Shown: positions 1-8,706 of the stretch, piece by piece
Layout of the letters: each line of letters begins with the position of its first letter
Numbering within the stretch: position 1 is the first letter of the stretch
Source of the DNA: Cohnella terricola
GTDB taxonomy: Bacteria; Bacillota; Bacilli; Paenibacillales; Paenibacillaceae
Direction: 5' to 3'
DNA: 64,000 nucleotides
NCBI RefSeq assembly: GCF_007786475.1
Contig: NZ_VNJJ01000005.1
Coordinates: forward strand, 358,134 to 422,133
Translations under genes and position numbers: made by a program
Notes under the pieces: generated by a model
Database searches by the model: none
Told to the model about the DNA's origin: nothing
Seen by the model: the letters and a program-made list of their open reading frames with translations, nothing else

Positions 1-1
1 T

Positions 2-430
2 ATCGTCATTTCTACGAGCAGCTTGCAGCACGACGTAGACGTCACCGCGCTCGGATTCGCGCGGGGAACGATTCCTTATCAGGAAGTATCCGAGTATCCA
101 GCCGATGAAGCGCTGATTGCTTTGGCAGAGGAAGCCGGCCGCAAAGTGTTTCCGGATCGATGCCATAGAGGAAAAGTGTTGTCCGGGGATCAATTCGTCG
201 CCGACAGGGCTGTCGTTAAAGGGCTATATGATGAATTCGGCGGAGCCTGCACGGAGATGGAAGGAGCGTCCGTCGCGCAGGTATGCTTCATGAACGGGAT
301 TCCGCACGTTGTTATCCGCTCCATGTCCGATAAAGCGGACGGTTCGGCGCACGTGAATTTTGCGGAGTTTACGGTCGAAGCGGCGAATCGTTCGTACGCG
401 ATCATTGAAGAGATGGTTAAGGCGCTATAA
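2..430 (+). CDS. mtnN: 5'-methylthioadenosine/S-adenosylhomocysteine nucleosidase (3' part)
   Basis: C-terminal 142 residues of an MTA/SAH nucleosidase; the reading frame is open from base 2, so the start lies before the window. The enzyme cleaves the glycosidic bond of methylthioadenosine and S-adenosylhomocysteine in the cytosol, releasing adenine for methionine salvage and for removing the methyltransferase by-product SAH. Seen: the HDVDVTALGF segment typical of the family, the EMEGAS stretch carrying the substrate-ribose-binding Glu, and SDKAD, whose last Asp corresponds to the catalytic Asp of the E. coli enzyme. A hairpin follows directly after the stop. Family assignment is secure; only the N-terminal third is unseen. 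Confidence 0.93.
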   Translation: MVISTSSLQHDVDVTALGFARGTIPYQEVSEYPADEALIALAEEAGRKVFPDRCHRGKVLSGDQFVADRAVVKGLYDEFGGACTEMEGASVAQVCFMNGIPHVVIRSMSDKADGSAHVNFAEFTVEAANRSYAIIEEMVKAL

Positions 431-452
431 GATGATATCCGTATAGTGAAAA

Positions 453-494
453 AATAGGACCGCAGCGGAGGTGTATGCCTCCGGCGGTCTTATT
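453..494. terminator. bidirectional terminator between mtnN and acuC
   Basis: Inverted repeat with outer arms around AGGACCGC and GCGGTCTT and an inner GGAGG/CCTCC pair, flanked by A-rich and T-rich sides. It sits between two convergent genes and can serve both. Confidence 0.7.
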
Positions 495-511
495 CTCTAT
501 TTCGGAACCCT

Positions 512-1705
512 TTAGCCGATATGCTGCATAGCAAGCTCCAGGTTCTTTTTGTTTTTCTCCGTAATTTCCGCCCTGCGAGGCATTGGGACCCAGGACGCGA
601 CATCGTCCAGCCAAGTCGTCGGAAGAGCAACGTCCGGCTTGGATTTTAAGGGAATGTTTGGCCAGGCCCGCGGCAACGGTCCTCCAAGCGGCACAGAATC
701 GATGGAGGATAATAGAGGATCCTCATTCATCTCGAGCCAGAGCAGACTCCAAGCTCTCGGCACGACTCGCCAGTGATCGTACCCGCCTCCGCCGAGCGCG
801 ACCCATTTGCCATTCGTATAACGATGGGCAAGTTGATGGATCATTCGCGGCATTTCCCGGTAAATTCTCATGCTGCAATGGATATGGGCGAGCGGGTCGA
901 GCGCATGGGCGTCACAGCCATGCTGGCTGACGATAATATCGGGCCGAAAAGCGAGTGCGGTGCGCTCGATCGCCTGACGGAAGCAATCCAGCCAGGAATC
1001 GTCTTCCGTATACGGCTCCATTGCAATGTTCAGGCAGGCTCCGTATCCGGACGAATCGCCACGTTCATGAGGAAAGCCGCTTCCCGGGAACAGAAACTTG
1101 CCCGTCTCGTGAATCGATAAAGTGAATACGTCCGGGTCGGTGTAGAAAAACCATTGCACGCCGTCTCCGTGGTGAACATCGGTATCGATATACAGTACCC
1201 TTGCCCGATATTTGCTGCGGATATAAGAAATCGCGGCGGCGGCGTCGTTGTATATGCAGAAACCGGAAGCACGATCGGGAAAAGCATGATGCAGACCTCC
1301 GGCCAAGTGCAGCGAATGCTCGAAGCGGCCGGACATCACGGCATCGGCAGCGGCAATCGAGCCGGCGGATAGAGCGACCGCGGCTTGGTGCATGCCGGGG
1401 AAATGCGGTGTGTCCCCGTCCGCTTCCAGGCCATATTGTGCCGCTATACTAAGCGCTTTCATATTCGGACTGTCGGCACTTAGCGCCTCGACCGCCTCGA
1501 CATAATCGCTCCGATGGATCTCCCGAACGATTCGCTCCGCTTCCTCCAGAGAGAAGGGAGGGGCGGTCCGCGTTCGATCCAGCGCGTCGCTTTCTAGCAG
1601 AAGGTTCTCCGCGAGCTCCAGCCGAACGGGATGGAAGGGGTGATCATCGGAAAACCGGTAACGTCCGGAAGACGTATTATTGATCCATATCGTACTGGAA
1701 GCCAG
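512..1705 (-). CDS. acuC: acetoin utilization protein AcuC, histone-deacetylase-like protein deacetylase
   Basis: AcuC is a type-I HDAC-fold deacetylase that removes acetyl groups from lysines; its known target in Bacillus is acetyl-CoA synthetase AcsA. Zn/active-site signatures are visible: GGLHHAF, YIDTDVHHGDG, QHGCDAH and ALGGGGY. The first ATG (1462) would remove the conserved N-terminal block. The frame is open upstream and encodes YRFSDDHPFHPVRL, matching the family N-terminus, until it meets the acuA stop in the same frame. No ATG, GTG or TTG lies in that stretch at the right place. A CTG at 1705, about 9 bases after an AAAGGCAGG sequence, gives 397 residues (B. subtilis AcuC 387) and is my inferred start. 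The gene is co-transcribed with acuA. Confidence 0.88.
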   Translation of the reverse strand: MASSTIWINNTSSGRYRFSDDHPFHPVRLELAENLLLESDALDRTRTAPPFSLEEAERIVREIHRSDYVEAVEALSADSPNMKALSIAAQYGLEADGDTPHFPGMHQAAVALSAGSIAAADAVMSGRFEHSLHLAGGLHHAFPDRASGFCIYNDAAAAISYIRSKYRARVLYIDTDVHHGDGVQWFFYTDPDVFTLSIHETGKFLFPGSGFPHERGDSSGYGACLNIAMEPYTEDDSWLDCFRQAIERTALAFRPDIIVSQHGCDAHALDPLAHIHCSMRIYREMPRMIHQLAHRYTNGKWVALGGGGYDHWRVVPRAWSLLWLEMNEDPLLSSIDSVPLGGPLPRAWPNIPLKSKPDVALPTTWLDDVASWVPMPRRAEITEKNKKNLELAMQHIG

Positions 1706-1723
1706 AGGGGGTCGCCTGCCTTT

Positions 1724-2356
1724 CTAATACATAAAACGCTGTCTGAATCTGACGCGATCGAATTGTTCGACGGAGGACTGGGGAACGTCTTTGCCGATCC
1801 TGACCATCAGGCAGTTGGCGGGGTGCGCGCAAATCTCCGGGTCATCCGTCGCGAACCAGATCATGCCGACCGATTTCATCAGCCGTTCCATCATCTCGCG
1901 GTATTCCCACACATTTAAACCACTCGATTCCAAATCCCAGTGCCAATAATATTCGGTCGTAAATACGATCATATTCTCCAATTGGTCTTTCTCGAAGGCG
2001 GTCGAGATCAGGGCTTTGCCAAGGCCATAATTCCGGTAGTCGTCGGCGACCTCGATGGCTCCAAGCTCGACGAGGTCTACCATGCCGCCTTCCGACCAGC
2101 GTTCCATCTCGTCCGGGTAATGGAAAGTGACATAACCGACGATGACATCGCCGTCTATGGCGGCAATAATTCTGCCCTCGGGCAGCTCGGATATTTCGAT
2201 CAAAGCCTGATGCTGTTCATGAGGCCTGCGGAAGGCATCCAACTTCGGATGCAGCGTAAGGCCGCGCAGCGTCTCGGGTAAGAGAGGGCCTTCTACGGCC
2301 AGGGACCGGCCATGCCGTTCGATCTTATTGCGAACGATCATTTTGATGTGCTCCAC
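1724..2356 (-). CDS. acuA: acetyltransferase AcuA (GNAT), inactivates AcsA
   Basis: A 210-residue GNAT-fold acetyltransferase. In Bacillus, AcuA acetylates the active-site lysine of acetyl-CoA synthetase and switches it off, and AcuC reverses this. The central acetyl-CoA-binding region is visible (DYRNYGLGKALIST, the Q/RxxGxG/A-type loop, about residues 110-123). The ATG at 2356 is preceded by AAAGGGGGAAC, a good ribosome site. It is divergent from acsA, with about 240 bp between the two starts, and acuC follows with no spacing beyond the shared-frame stop. This neighbourhood strongly supports the function. A third acu gene (acuB) is not adjacent. Confidence 0.92.
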   Translation of the reverse strand: MEHIKMIVRNKIERHGRSLAVEGPLLPETLRGLTLHPKLDAFRRPHEQHQALIEISELPEGRIIAAIDGDVIVGYVTFHYPDEMERWSEGGMVDLVELGAIEVADDYRNYGLGKALISTAFEKDQLENMIVFTTEYYWHWDLESSGLNVWEYREMMERLMKSVGMIWFATDDPEICAHPANCLMVRIGKDVPQSSVEQFDRVRFRQRFMY

Positions 2357-2392
2357 GCCGTTCCCCCTTTCATCGGTGTTTGAACTTCGTCC

Positions 2393-2401
2393 ATTATAGC
2401 A
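2393..2401 (-). promoter_or_regulatory. extended -10 promoter of acuA-acuC
   Basis: Read on the minus strand: TGC followed by TATAAT (box at 2393-2398), an extended -10 about 35 bases upstream of the acuA start. No good -35 is visible, which is common for extended -10 promoters. Confidence 0.55.
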
Positions 2402-2460
2402 TCAACGCGTGCTCCTGGGGAGATTTGTTAGCGATGCTTCGGTAATATTGCCCCTCGGGT

Positions 2461-2513
2461 AAAGGAAAATATCCTTTCGGAAGATACCTAGCTAGGCAAC
2501 ACTATGTTATAAT
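2461..2513 (+). promoter_or_regulatory. acsA promoter with upstream dyads
   Basis: TATAAT at 2508-2513 preceded by TGT gives an extended -10 for acsA. Two perfect dyads lie just upstream: AAAGGA/TCCTTT at 2461-2477 and CCTAGCTAGG at 2487-2496, the latter covering the -35 position. The second could be an operator; this is inference. Confidence 0.55.
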
Positions 2514-2544
2514 GTCATGCAGAGGAGAGGTGTTCTCCGAATCA

Positions 2545-2558
2545 TGAAAGCGCATTCC
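2545..2558 (+). promoter_or_regulatory. possible catabolite-responsive element (cre) for acsA
   Basis: TGAAAGCGCATTCC matches the CcpA cre consensus TGWAANCGNTNWCA at 12 of 14 positions. It lies just downstream of the predicted transcription start, a position reported for the B. subtilis acsA cre. Carbon-catabolite repression of acetate use would fit. Confidence 0.45.
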
Positions 2559-2597
2559 CGCTCGGGTGCCTGCATTTCAATAGGAAGGTGATGGATA

Positions 2598-4322
2598 GTG
2601 TCATTGCAATCGGATGAAAAATTAGCCGTTACGGCGAAAGTATCCAACATGTCATCGTATGAAGAAGCGGTAAAGAGCTTTAACTGGTCGGATGTTGAAA
2701 AGCAATTTTCATGGTCCGAGACCGGCAAGGTAAACATGGCTTACGAAGCGATCGACCGCCACGTCGCCAGCGGCCGCGGCGGCAAAACCGCACTTCACTA
2801 CAGTGACAACCATCGCGAAGAAAGCTACACCTTCGAAGATATGTCAAGGCAGTCCAATCGTTTTGCCAACGTGCTTCGCGGACTTGGCGTAGGCAAAGGG
2901 GACCGTGTGTTTATTTTTATGCCGCGGACGCCGGAGCTTTACTTCAGCCTGCTCGGAACGCTGAAAATGGGCGCGATCGTCGGACCTTTGTTCGAAGCGT
3001 TCATGGAAACGGCCGTAAGAGACCGTCTGCAAGACAGCGAAGCGGTCGCCTTGATCACAACGCCGGCTTTATTGTCCCGGGTTCCTAGAGCCGAACTGCC
3101 TAATTTGAAGCATATTATCGTGTTCGGAGAATCTGTTGAAGCCGGAGACGGAATCGTCGATTTCCGTGCGGCGATGGATACGGCTTCCGACGAGGCTGAA
3201 GTCACCTTCCTGGATCGGGAAGACGGACTTATTCTGCACTACACTTCCGGGTCGACCGGCAAGCCTAAAGGCGTGTTCCACGTTCAAAACGCGATGATCC
3301 AGCACTATCATACGGGCCGTGTCGTACTAGATTTGCGCGAAGATGACGTATACTGGTGTACGGCCGATCCAGGCTGGGTCACCGGCACGTCGTACGGAAT
3401 ATTCGCGCCATGGCTGAACGGCGTAACGAACGTCGTGCGCGGCGGACGATTCAGTCCGCAGGATTGGTATTCGACGATCGAGAAATATAAGATTACCGTT
3501 TGGTACAGCGCGCCAACGGCGTTCCGCATGCTGATGGGAGCGGGAGACGACGCCATTAAAGGATTCGATCTCTCCAGCCTGCGCCATGTGCTCAGTGTCG
3601 GAGAACCGTTGAACCCGGAAGTCGTGCGTTGGGGCAATCGCGTATACGGACAGCGCATTCACGATACTTGGTGGATGACGGAGACAGGCGGACAATTGAT
3701 CTGCAACTATCCGAGTATGGAGATTAAGCCAGGTTCGATGGGCCGTCCCGTACCGGGCATCGAAGCTTCGATTATCGACGACCAAGGCAACGAGCTTCCG
3801 CCATACCGGATGGGCAACCTTGCCATTAAAACCCCATGGCCTTCGATGATGCGTAATGTATGGAACAACCCTACGAAGTACGCGGAATATTTTCACATCC
3901 CGGGCTGGTATGTATCCGGAGATTCTGCGTATAAGGACGAAGAAGGTTATTTCTGGTTCCAAGGACGTATCGACGACGTTATCAACACGTCGGGCGAACG
4001 CGTCGGGCCGTTCGAGGTCGAGAGCAAGCTGGTCGAGCATCCGGCCGTCGCGGAAGCGGGCGTCATCGGCAAGCCGGATCCCGTGCGCGGTGAGATCATT
4101 AAAGCGTTCATTTCCCTTCGCGAAGGATTCGAGCCTTCGGACGACCTGAAAGCGGACATCGCCAAGTTCGTAAAAGAAGGGCTGTCCGCGCACGCGTCCC
4201 CTCGCGAGATCGAGTTCAAAGACAAACTTCCGAAAACTCGCAGCGGCAAGATCATGCGTCGGGTACTGAAAGCTTGGGAGCTCAACCTGCCTACAGGCGA
4301 CTTGTCCACAATCGAGGATTGA
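2598..4322 (+). CDS. acsA: acetyl-CoA synthetase (acetate-CoA ligase)
   Basis: A 574-residue AMP-forming synthetase converting acetate, ATP and CoA to acetyl-CoA in the cytosol. Seen: the P-loop YTSGSTGKPKG near residue 215, the WWMTETGG adenylate-binding motif, YVSGDSA, and the C-terminal KTRSGKIMRR. The last of these contains the catalytic Lys (about 551) that AcuA acetylates. Length and sequence closely follow B. subtilis AcsA (572). The GTG start at 2598 lies after AGGAAGGTG; an ATG seven bases earlier is in another frame and stops quickly. The divergent acuA-acuC pair supplies its post-translational on/off switch, and the upstream region suggests transcriptional control by CcpA. Confidence 0.96.
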   Translation: MSLQSDEKLAVTAKVSNMSSYEEAVKSFNWSDVEKQFSWSETGKVNMAYEAIDRHVASGRGGKTALHYSDNHREESYTFEDMSRQSNRFANVLRGLGVGKGDRVFIFMPRTPELYFSLLGTLKMGAIVGPLFEAFMETAVRDRLQDSEAVALITTPALLSRVPRAELPNLKHIIVFGESVEAGDGIVDFRAAMDTASDEAEVTFLDREDGLILHYTSGSTGKPKGVFHVQNAMIQHYHTGRVVLDLREDDVYWCTADPGWVTGTSYGIFAPWLNGVTNVVRGGRFSPQDWYSTIEKYKITVWYSAPTAFRMLMGAGDDAIKGFDLSSLRHVLSVGEPLNPEVVRWGNRVYGQRIHDTWWMTETGGQLICNYPSMEIKPGSMGRPVPGIEASIIDDQGNELPPYRMGNLAIKTPWPSMMRNVWNNPTKYAEYFHIPGWYVSGDSAYKDEEGYFWFQGRIDDVINTSGERVGPFEVESKLVEHPAVAEAGVIGKPDPVRGEIIKAFISLREGFEPSDDLKADIAKFVKEGLSAHASPREIEFKDKLPKTRSGKIMRRVLKAWELNLPTGDLSTIED

Positions 4323-4333
4323 GTAAATATAAT

Positions 4334-4377
4334 AGAAATGACGGCACAGGGGAGTCCTTGGCCGTCATTTCTTTTTG
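4334..4377 (+). terminator. acsA terminator
   Basis: Perfect 12-bp stem AGAAATGACGGC/GCCGTCATTTCT with a 15-base loop, followed by a T-rich run. Confidence 0.85.
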
Positions 4378-4385
4378 TTCACGGA

Positions 4386-5402
4386 CCGTGCAACGGTCCC
4401 GCAGACCGTAACAGCCACCAAACCTCCGTTCATGGACTGTGTAACGGTCCCGCAGACCGTAACAGCCACCAAACCTCCGTCCACGGACCGTGCAACGGTC
4501 CCGCAGACCGTAACAGCCGCCAAACCTCCGTTCATGGACTGTGTAACGGTCCCGCAGACCGTAACAGCCACCAAACCTCCGTCCACGGACCCTGTAACGG
4601 TCCCGCAGACCGTAAGCCGCCAAACCTCCGTCCACGGACCACGTAACGGTCCCGCAGACCGTAACAGCCACCAAACCTCCGTTCACGGACCTTGTAACGG
4701 TCCCGCAGACCGTAACAGCCGCCAAACCTCCGTTCATGGACCATTTAACGGTCCCGCAGACCGTAACAGTTGCCAAACCTCCGTCCACGGACCATGTAAC
4801 GGTCCCGCAGACCGTAACAGCCGCCAAACCTCCGTTCACGGACCGTGTAACGGTCCCGCAGACCGTAACAGCCGCCAAACCTCCGTTCATGGACCATGTA
4901 ACGGTCCCGCAGACCGTAACAGCCACCAAACCTCCGTTCACGGACCTTGTAACGGTCCCGCAGACCGTAACAGTTGCCAAACCTCCGTTCATGGACCATG
5001 TAACGGTCCCGCAGACCGTAACAGTTGCAAACCTCCGTCCACGGACCATGTAACGGTCTCGCAGACCGTAACAGTCACCAAAACTCCGTTCACGGACTGT
5101 GCAACGGCCCCGCAGACCGTAACAGCCGCCAAATCACCGTTCTGGGGCCGTGCAACGGTCTGGCAGACCGTAACAGTCACCAAAACTCCGTTCACGGACT
5201 GTGCAACGGCCCCCCGCAGACCGTAACAGCCGCCAAATCACCGTTCTGGGGCCGTGCAACGGTCTCGCAGACCGTAACAGTCACCAAAACTCCGTTCACG
5301 GACAATTTAACGGTCCCGCAGACCGTAACAACCGTCAAACCTCCGTTCACGGACCATGTAACGGCCCCGCAGACCGTAACAGCCGCCAAACCTCCGTCCA
5401 CT
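4386..5402. repeat. 51-bp tandem repeat array, 20 units
   Basis: The core GCAGACCGTAA recurs at 4401, 4452, 4503, 4554, 4605, 4654, 4705, 4756, 4807, 4858, 4909, 4960, 5011, 5061, 5112, 5163, 5216, 5267, 5318 and 5369. That is 20 copies, mostly exactly 51 bp apart. Each unit contains ACGGTC-N5-GACCGT and, in several copies, a larger GGACCGT-N3-ACGGTCC dyad, so each can fold into a hairpin on either strand. A two-unit (102-103 bp) higher-order duplication is visible between 5061 and 5267. Because 51 is a multiple of 3, long open frames appear in several frames on both strands. Units of 49, 50 and 53 bp shift the frame and no ribosome site precedes it, so I regard the array as non-coding. Confidence 0.95.
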
Positions 5403-5434
5403 AGTGGGATAATCCCCCTTGCAATCAATTGATA

Positions 5435-5489
5435 AAACAAGAGGCTATCCCTTAGTCAAATGAAATGACTTGGGGATAGCCTCTTGTTT
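5435..5489 (-). terminator. terminator of the penicillin-binding protein gene
   Basis: A long stem of about 17 bp (AAACAAGAGGCTATCCC against its complement at 5473-5489) with a loop that itself holds AGTCA/TGACT. It lies just after the minus-strand stop at 5501, and T-rich sequence follows on that strand. Confidence 0.85.
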
Positions 5490-5500
5490 CGTAGCGGCGC

Positions 5501-8500
5501 TTAACCGCCGGATTTTACTTCGACTGCGGTCGTCGGAGAAGATTCACCTGCTGGACTGACCGCGGTTATCCGATACCATCCCGAGGACATCGGGGCGATA
5601 TACTCGAAAGCTGTTGACTCCGTCGTCCCGAGCAGCTTGTATTTTTCGCCCTCGGACGAACTGTACCATACTTGATACTGGGTAACGCCTTCGCTTGCCG
5701 GATTGGCGTTCCAAGACAACGTTACGCCGATATCGGTGCCGCGTGCGCTAAGTCCGCTTGGAGCGGAAGGCCCGTTGCTCGTGTTTCCGCCATTCGGACG
5801 ATCGGGCCCTTCCGTAGAGCCGCCGTTGCCATTACCGTTACCATTGCCATCCGGCAAGCCGGGCAGGCTCGGATCCACGATGATGCCGCCATCCGATGTC
5901 ACTTTCTCGCTCGCGACGGACTCGTTGCCGGCCACGTCAACCGCAGTGACGAAATACGTATAGGATTGTTTGGAGCTAATATAGTTGACGAACTTGGCGT
6001 CGTCACCTGCAGGTACGGAAGCTTCGACCTTCTGGAACGGCCCTCCGTTAACGGACCGGTATAGTCGATAGCCGGCCACGTCTTGCTGCGGGGAAGGCGT
6101 GAACGTAATTCGCGCCAAGTTGTTAAGTGTTTCCACCGTGACATGTCCCGGTGGGCTCGGTGCGGCCCCGTCCTCGACGCGCGGATCGATCTTCGAAGGC
6201 GCGCTTTGGGCCGCGTCCGACGGCAGGTAATACGACAAAGCTTTCCGGTTTTGGGCGGCAACTTGTCCCAGCTTGGTCTTTAGTTCTTCCATTAACGTAT
6301 CGAGCGGCGTCTCGCGGACGATCATGACGGATTCGCGCAACAGGTCCTCCGGCGTTTCGCTCTGAGGCAAGTAGTTTACTCCGTTATAAGAGATATACTT
6401 CACTCTCACGAGCGCATCGTCGGCTTCTTTCGGAACGAACTTACGATTGAAGATGTCGGTCACGAGCCTGCCCGCGGATCTGGTTAAGTCCGTCGGAAGC
6501 TTGCCGCTAACGCTGGATACGGTCATCGAAACGATGTCGCCGGGTTTCTCGAACGATTTGGTCGGGAACAGCTCCGGCTTCGCTTCAGTAACCTCGTTCA
6601 TGATTTTGGCCCAGATCGAACGAGCACGACCATGGCTGTCGGAAGACAGCGTATGGATGACTTTCTCATAACCGGCCCATACACCGAGCGTGACGTCGGG
6701 AGTGAAGCCTTCGAACCAAACGTCGCTGTAATTTTGAGTCGTTCCCGTTTTACCTGCGATCGGGATCGATTTGTAATTTTTGAATTGCGACATAAGCGAC
6801 GTAGCCGTACCGTTCGTCACGACCGTGCGCAGCATGTCGGTCATCAAATAGGCGGATTGTTCGGAGACGATTTGCTTTGGATCCGCCTCGTGCTTGAAGA
6901 CGATCTGGTTTTTGCTGTCGCGGATTTCCTCGATCATATACGCGTCGTTGAACACGCCTTTGTTCGCGATCGCGGAGTACGCGTTCGTCAACTCTTCGAC
7001 GGACGTTCCGTACTTCAATCCGCCAATAACGCCCGTTTGAGCCTCGTCGTCCTCTTTGACAAGCGTCGTGATGCCGAGGGAACGCACGAACTTCCACGAT
7101 TCCTTGATTCCGACTTTGTCCAAGAAAATTTTCAAAGCAGGAATGTTGTAGGAACTGTTCAATGCTTGGCGAGCGGTCACCAGTCCCGAATAGCGGTTGT
7201 TGGAGTTTTTCGGGATATGGTAGCCGCCTCCGCCGTTCTTCAGAATAACCGGGGAATCGTCCAAAATGCTGGCCGGTTGGATCAAGCCCATTTCGATTGC
7301 CGGCAAATAAGCGGCGATCGGTTTCATGGCCGAGCCCGGCTGCCGGACCATCTGAGTCGCGAAGTTCATTTGCTCGATATGGAAATCGCGACCTTCGATC
7401 ATTCCCAGAATGGCGCCCGTCTTGTGATTGATCATGACGGCAGCGATCTGCTCTACGCCTTTAACCTTATGATCCGGGGCGAAGTTGTCCGGATTTTCGG
7501 CGACTTGGTGCATCAGGTTGTACACTTTTTTATCGATCGTCGTTGTGATCTTGTAGCCGCCTCTCAGAAGCTGCCCGCGGGCGTCTTCGATCAGGGCGGA
7601 ATTTTCTTTTTTCTTCAGATCTTCCTTTTTCAGTTCAGGATTCTGTTTAAGGACGAGCAATTCAGCAGCCTGGCGTTCGACTTCGAGCATTAGGTATGGA
7701 TAAGTGTTGTACGCTTTTTCGCTCGGTTTGGCCAGGGAACGGTACAGATCGAAAGCGACCGCTTCGTTGTACTGGGCTTTCGTGATTTTGTTCTCGTCCA
7801 GCATGCGGCTGAGTACGAGTTTCTGTCTCGTGACTGCGCGTTTGAAGTTTTTCTCGTTGAATTCCCCTTTGCCGTTAAACGCGGAGTAGAGGGAAGGAAG
7901 CTGCGGCACGCCCGCTAAATACGCGGCTTGGGCAATGTTCAGCTGGTCGAGCTTCTCGATGCCGAATATGCCTTTGGCTGCGGCTTTGATTCCGAATACT
8001 TGATAGCCGTTGGAGCCATTGCCGTAAGGGACTTTGTTCAAGTAAGCCGTTAGGATTTCATCTTTGGTCAAGAACCTTTCCAGTCTCATTGACAGGAAAA
8101 TTTCCTTGGCTTTCCGGCTGGAAGTTTGGTCCAGGTTCAAGAACACTCGTCTAGCCAACTGCTGCGTGATCGTACTGCCGCCGGTCTGCACGCTTTCGTT
8201 AAGCAACTGTTGCTTAACGGCGCGGAACAAACCGTTCGTGTCAACGCCGGGATGGGTGAAGAAATTTTTGTCCTCGATAGACACGACCGCGTCGATCATC
8301 ACCTGCGGAATTTGATTGAAGGCGACCGGCCGGCGGTCTTCTTCCGATCGCAACTGCCCGATCGGCGCTCCGTCGTTGAAATAGACAAAGCCGGTTATCG
8401 CGTTCTCGTTAATTCTTTCTTCAATAAAGCTACGGTCCCGAATCGGATCGTCATGGACGAGCGACGCGACGTAGCCTGCTACCGCTCCAGCTGCGGCAAG

Positions 8501-8620
8501 TCCGGCCAGAACGCCGAATAAGATCAGCCAGAGTACGGTAAACCCCACGATCTTCCCAGTGGTCTTGAAGCCTTCGCCCTTGCGCTTCGGCTCGGAAGGG
8601 GGTTGTTTAGTAGTCGTCAT
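5501..8620 (-). CDS. ponA: class A penicillin-binding protein 1A with C-terminal fibronectin III domains
   Basis: A bifunctional peptidoglycan glycosyltransferase/transpeptidase, 1039 residues, anchored by one membrane segment (about residues 22-50) with the rest outside. Glycosyltransferase domain: EDKNFFTHPG with the catalytic Glu near 115, and GGSTITQQLARR. Transpeptidase domain: SAMKP (catalytic Ser near 428), SSYN near 485 and KTGTT near 622. After about residue 830 come two FN3-like domains (roughly 840-925 and 950-1037), joined by a Gly/Asn-rich linker (NGNGNGNGG). Such tails are known in Bacillota PBP1 and may contact the wall. The start is supported by GGAGG seven bases upstream. It is a single-gene unit with its own terminator. 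The symbol is by analogy. Confidence 0.93.
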   Translation of the reverse strand: MTTTKQPPSEPKRKGEGFKTTGKIVGFTVLWLILFGVLAGLAAAGAVAGYVASLVHDDPIRDRSFIEERINENAITGFVYFNDGAPIGQLRSEEDRRPVAFNQIPQVMIDAVVSIEDKNFFTHPGVDTNGLFRAVKQQLLNESVQTGGSTITQQLARRVFLNLDQTSSRKAKEIFLSMRLERFLTKDEILTAYLNKVPYGNGSNGYQVFGIKAAAKGIFGIEKLDQLNIAQAAYLAGVPQLPSLYSAFNGKGEFNEKNFKRAVTRQKLVLSRMLDENKITKAQYNEAVAFDLYRSLAKPSEKAYNTYPYLMLEVERQAAELLVLKQNPELKKEDLKKKENSALIEDARGQLLRGGYKITTTIDKKVYNLMHQVAENPDNFAPDHKVKGVEQIAAVMINHKTGAILGMIEGRDFHIEQMNFATQMVRQPGSAMKPIAAYLPAIEMGLIQPASILDDSPVILKNGGGGYHIPKNSNNRYSGLVTARQALNSSYNIPALKIFLDKVGIKESWKFVRSLGITTLVKEDDEAQTGVIGGLKYGTSVEELTNAYSAIANKGVFNDAYMIEEIRDSKNQIVFKHEADPKQIVSEQSAYLMTDMLRTVVTNGTATSLMSQFKNYKSIPIAGKTGTTQNYSDVWFEGFTPDVTLGVWAGYEKVIHTLSSDSHGRARSIWAKIMNEVTEAKPELFPTKSFEKPGDIVSMTVSSVSGKLPTDLTRSAGRLVTDIFNRKFVPKEADDALVRVKYISYNGVNYLPQSETPEDLLRESVMIVRETPLDTLMEELKTKLGQVAAQNRKALSYYLPSDAAQSAPSKIDPRVEDGAAPSPPGHVTVETLNNLARITFTPSPQQDVAGYRLYRSVNGGPFQKVEASVPAGDDAKFVNYISSKQSYTYFVTAVDVAGNESVASEKVTSDGGIIVDPSLPGLPDGNGNGNGNGGSTEGPDRPNGGNTSNGPSAPSGLSARGTDIGVTLSWNANPASEGVTQYQVWYSSSEGEKYKLLGTTESTAFEYIAPMSSGWYRITAVSPAGESSPTTAVEVKSGG

Positions 8621-8649
8621 TTAGAAATCCTCCTTCAACAAACAGAACT

Positions 8650-8658
8650 ATTATAGCA
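8650..8658 (-). promoter_or_regulatory. extended -10 promoter of the PBP gene
   Basis: Minus strand TGCTATAAT, with the TATAAT box at 8650-8655, about 30 bases before the start codon; the -35 is poor. Confidence 0.5.
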
Positions 8659-8706
8659 CATTTACCCATCGTTTGACTTCCTCCTGAAGGGAAGGGAAAT
8701 AGACGC

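Noticed and set aside
512..1462. acuC starting at the first ATG (1462)
   Set aside because: It would drop about 80 residues that match the conserved AcuC N-terminus.
4291..5226. Long open frames on both strands in the 51-bp array (up to about 280 codons, 17-residue repeats)
   Set aside because: The unit length is a multiple of 3, so several frames stay open. Units of 49, 50 and 53 bp shift the frame, and there is no ribosome site or signal. Best read as non-coding.
4386..5402. CRISPR array
   Set aside because: Repeats are contiguous without unique spacers between them, the unit itself varies, and no cas genes are near.
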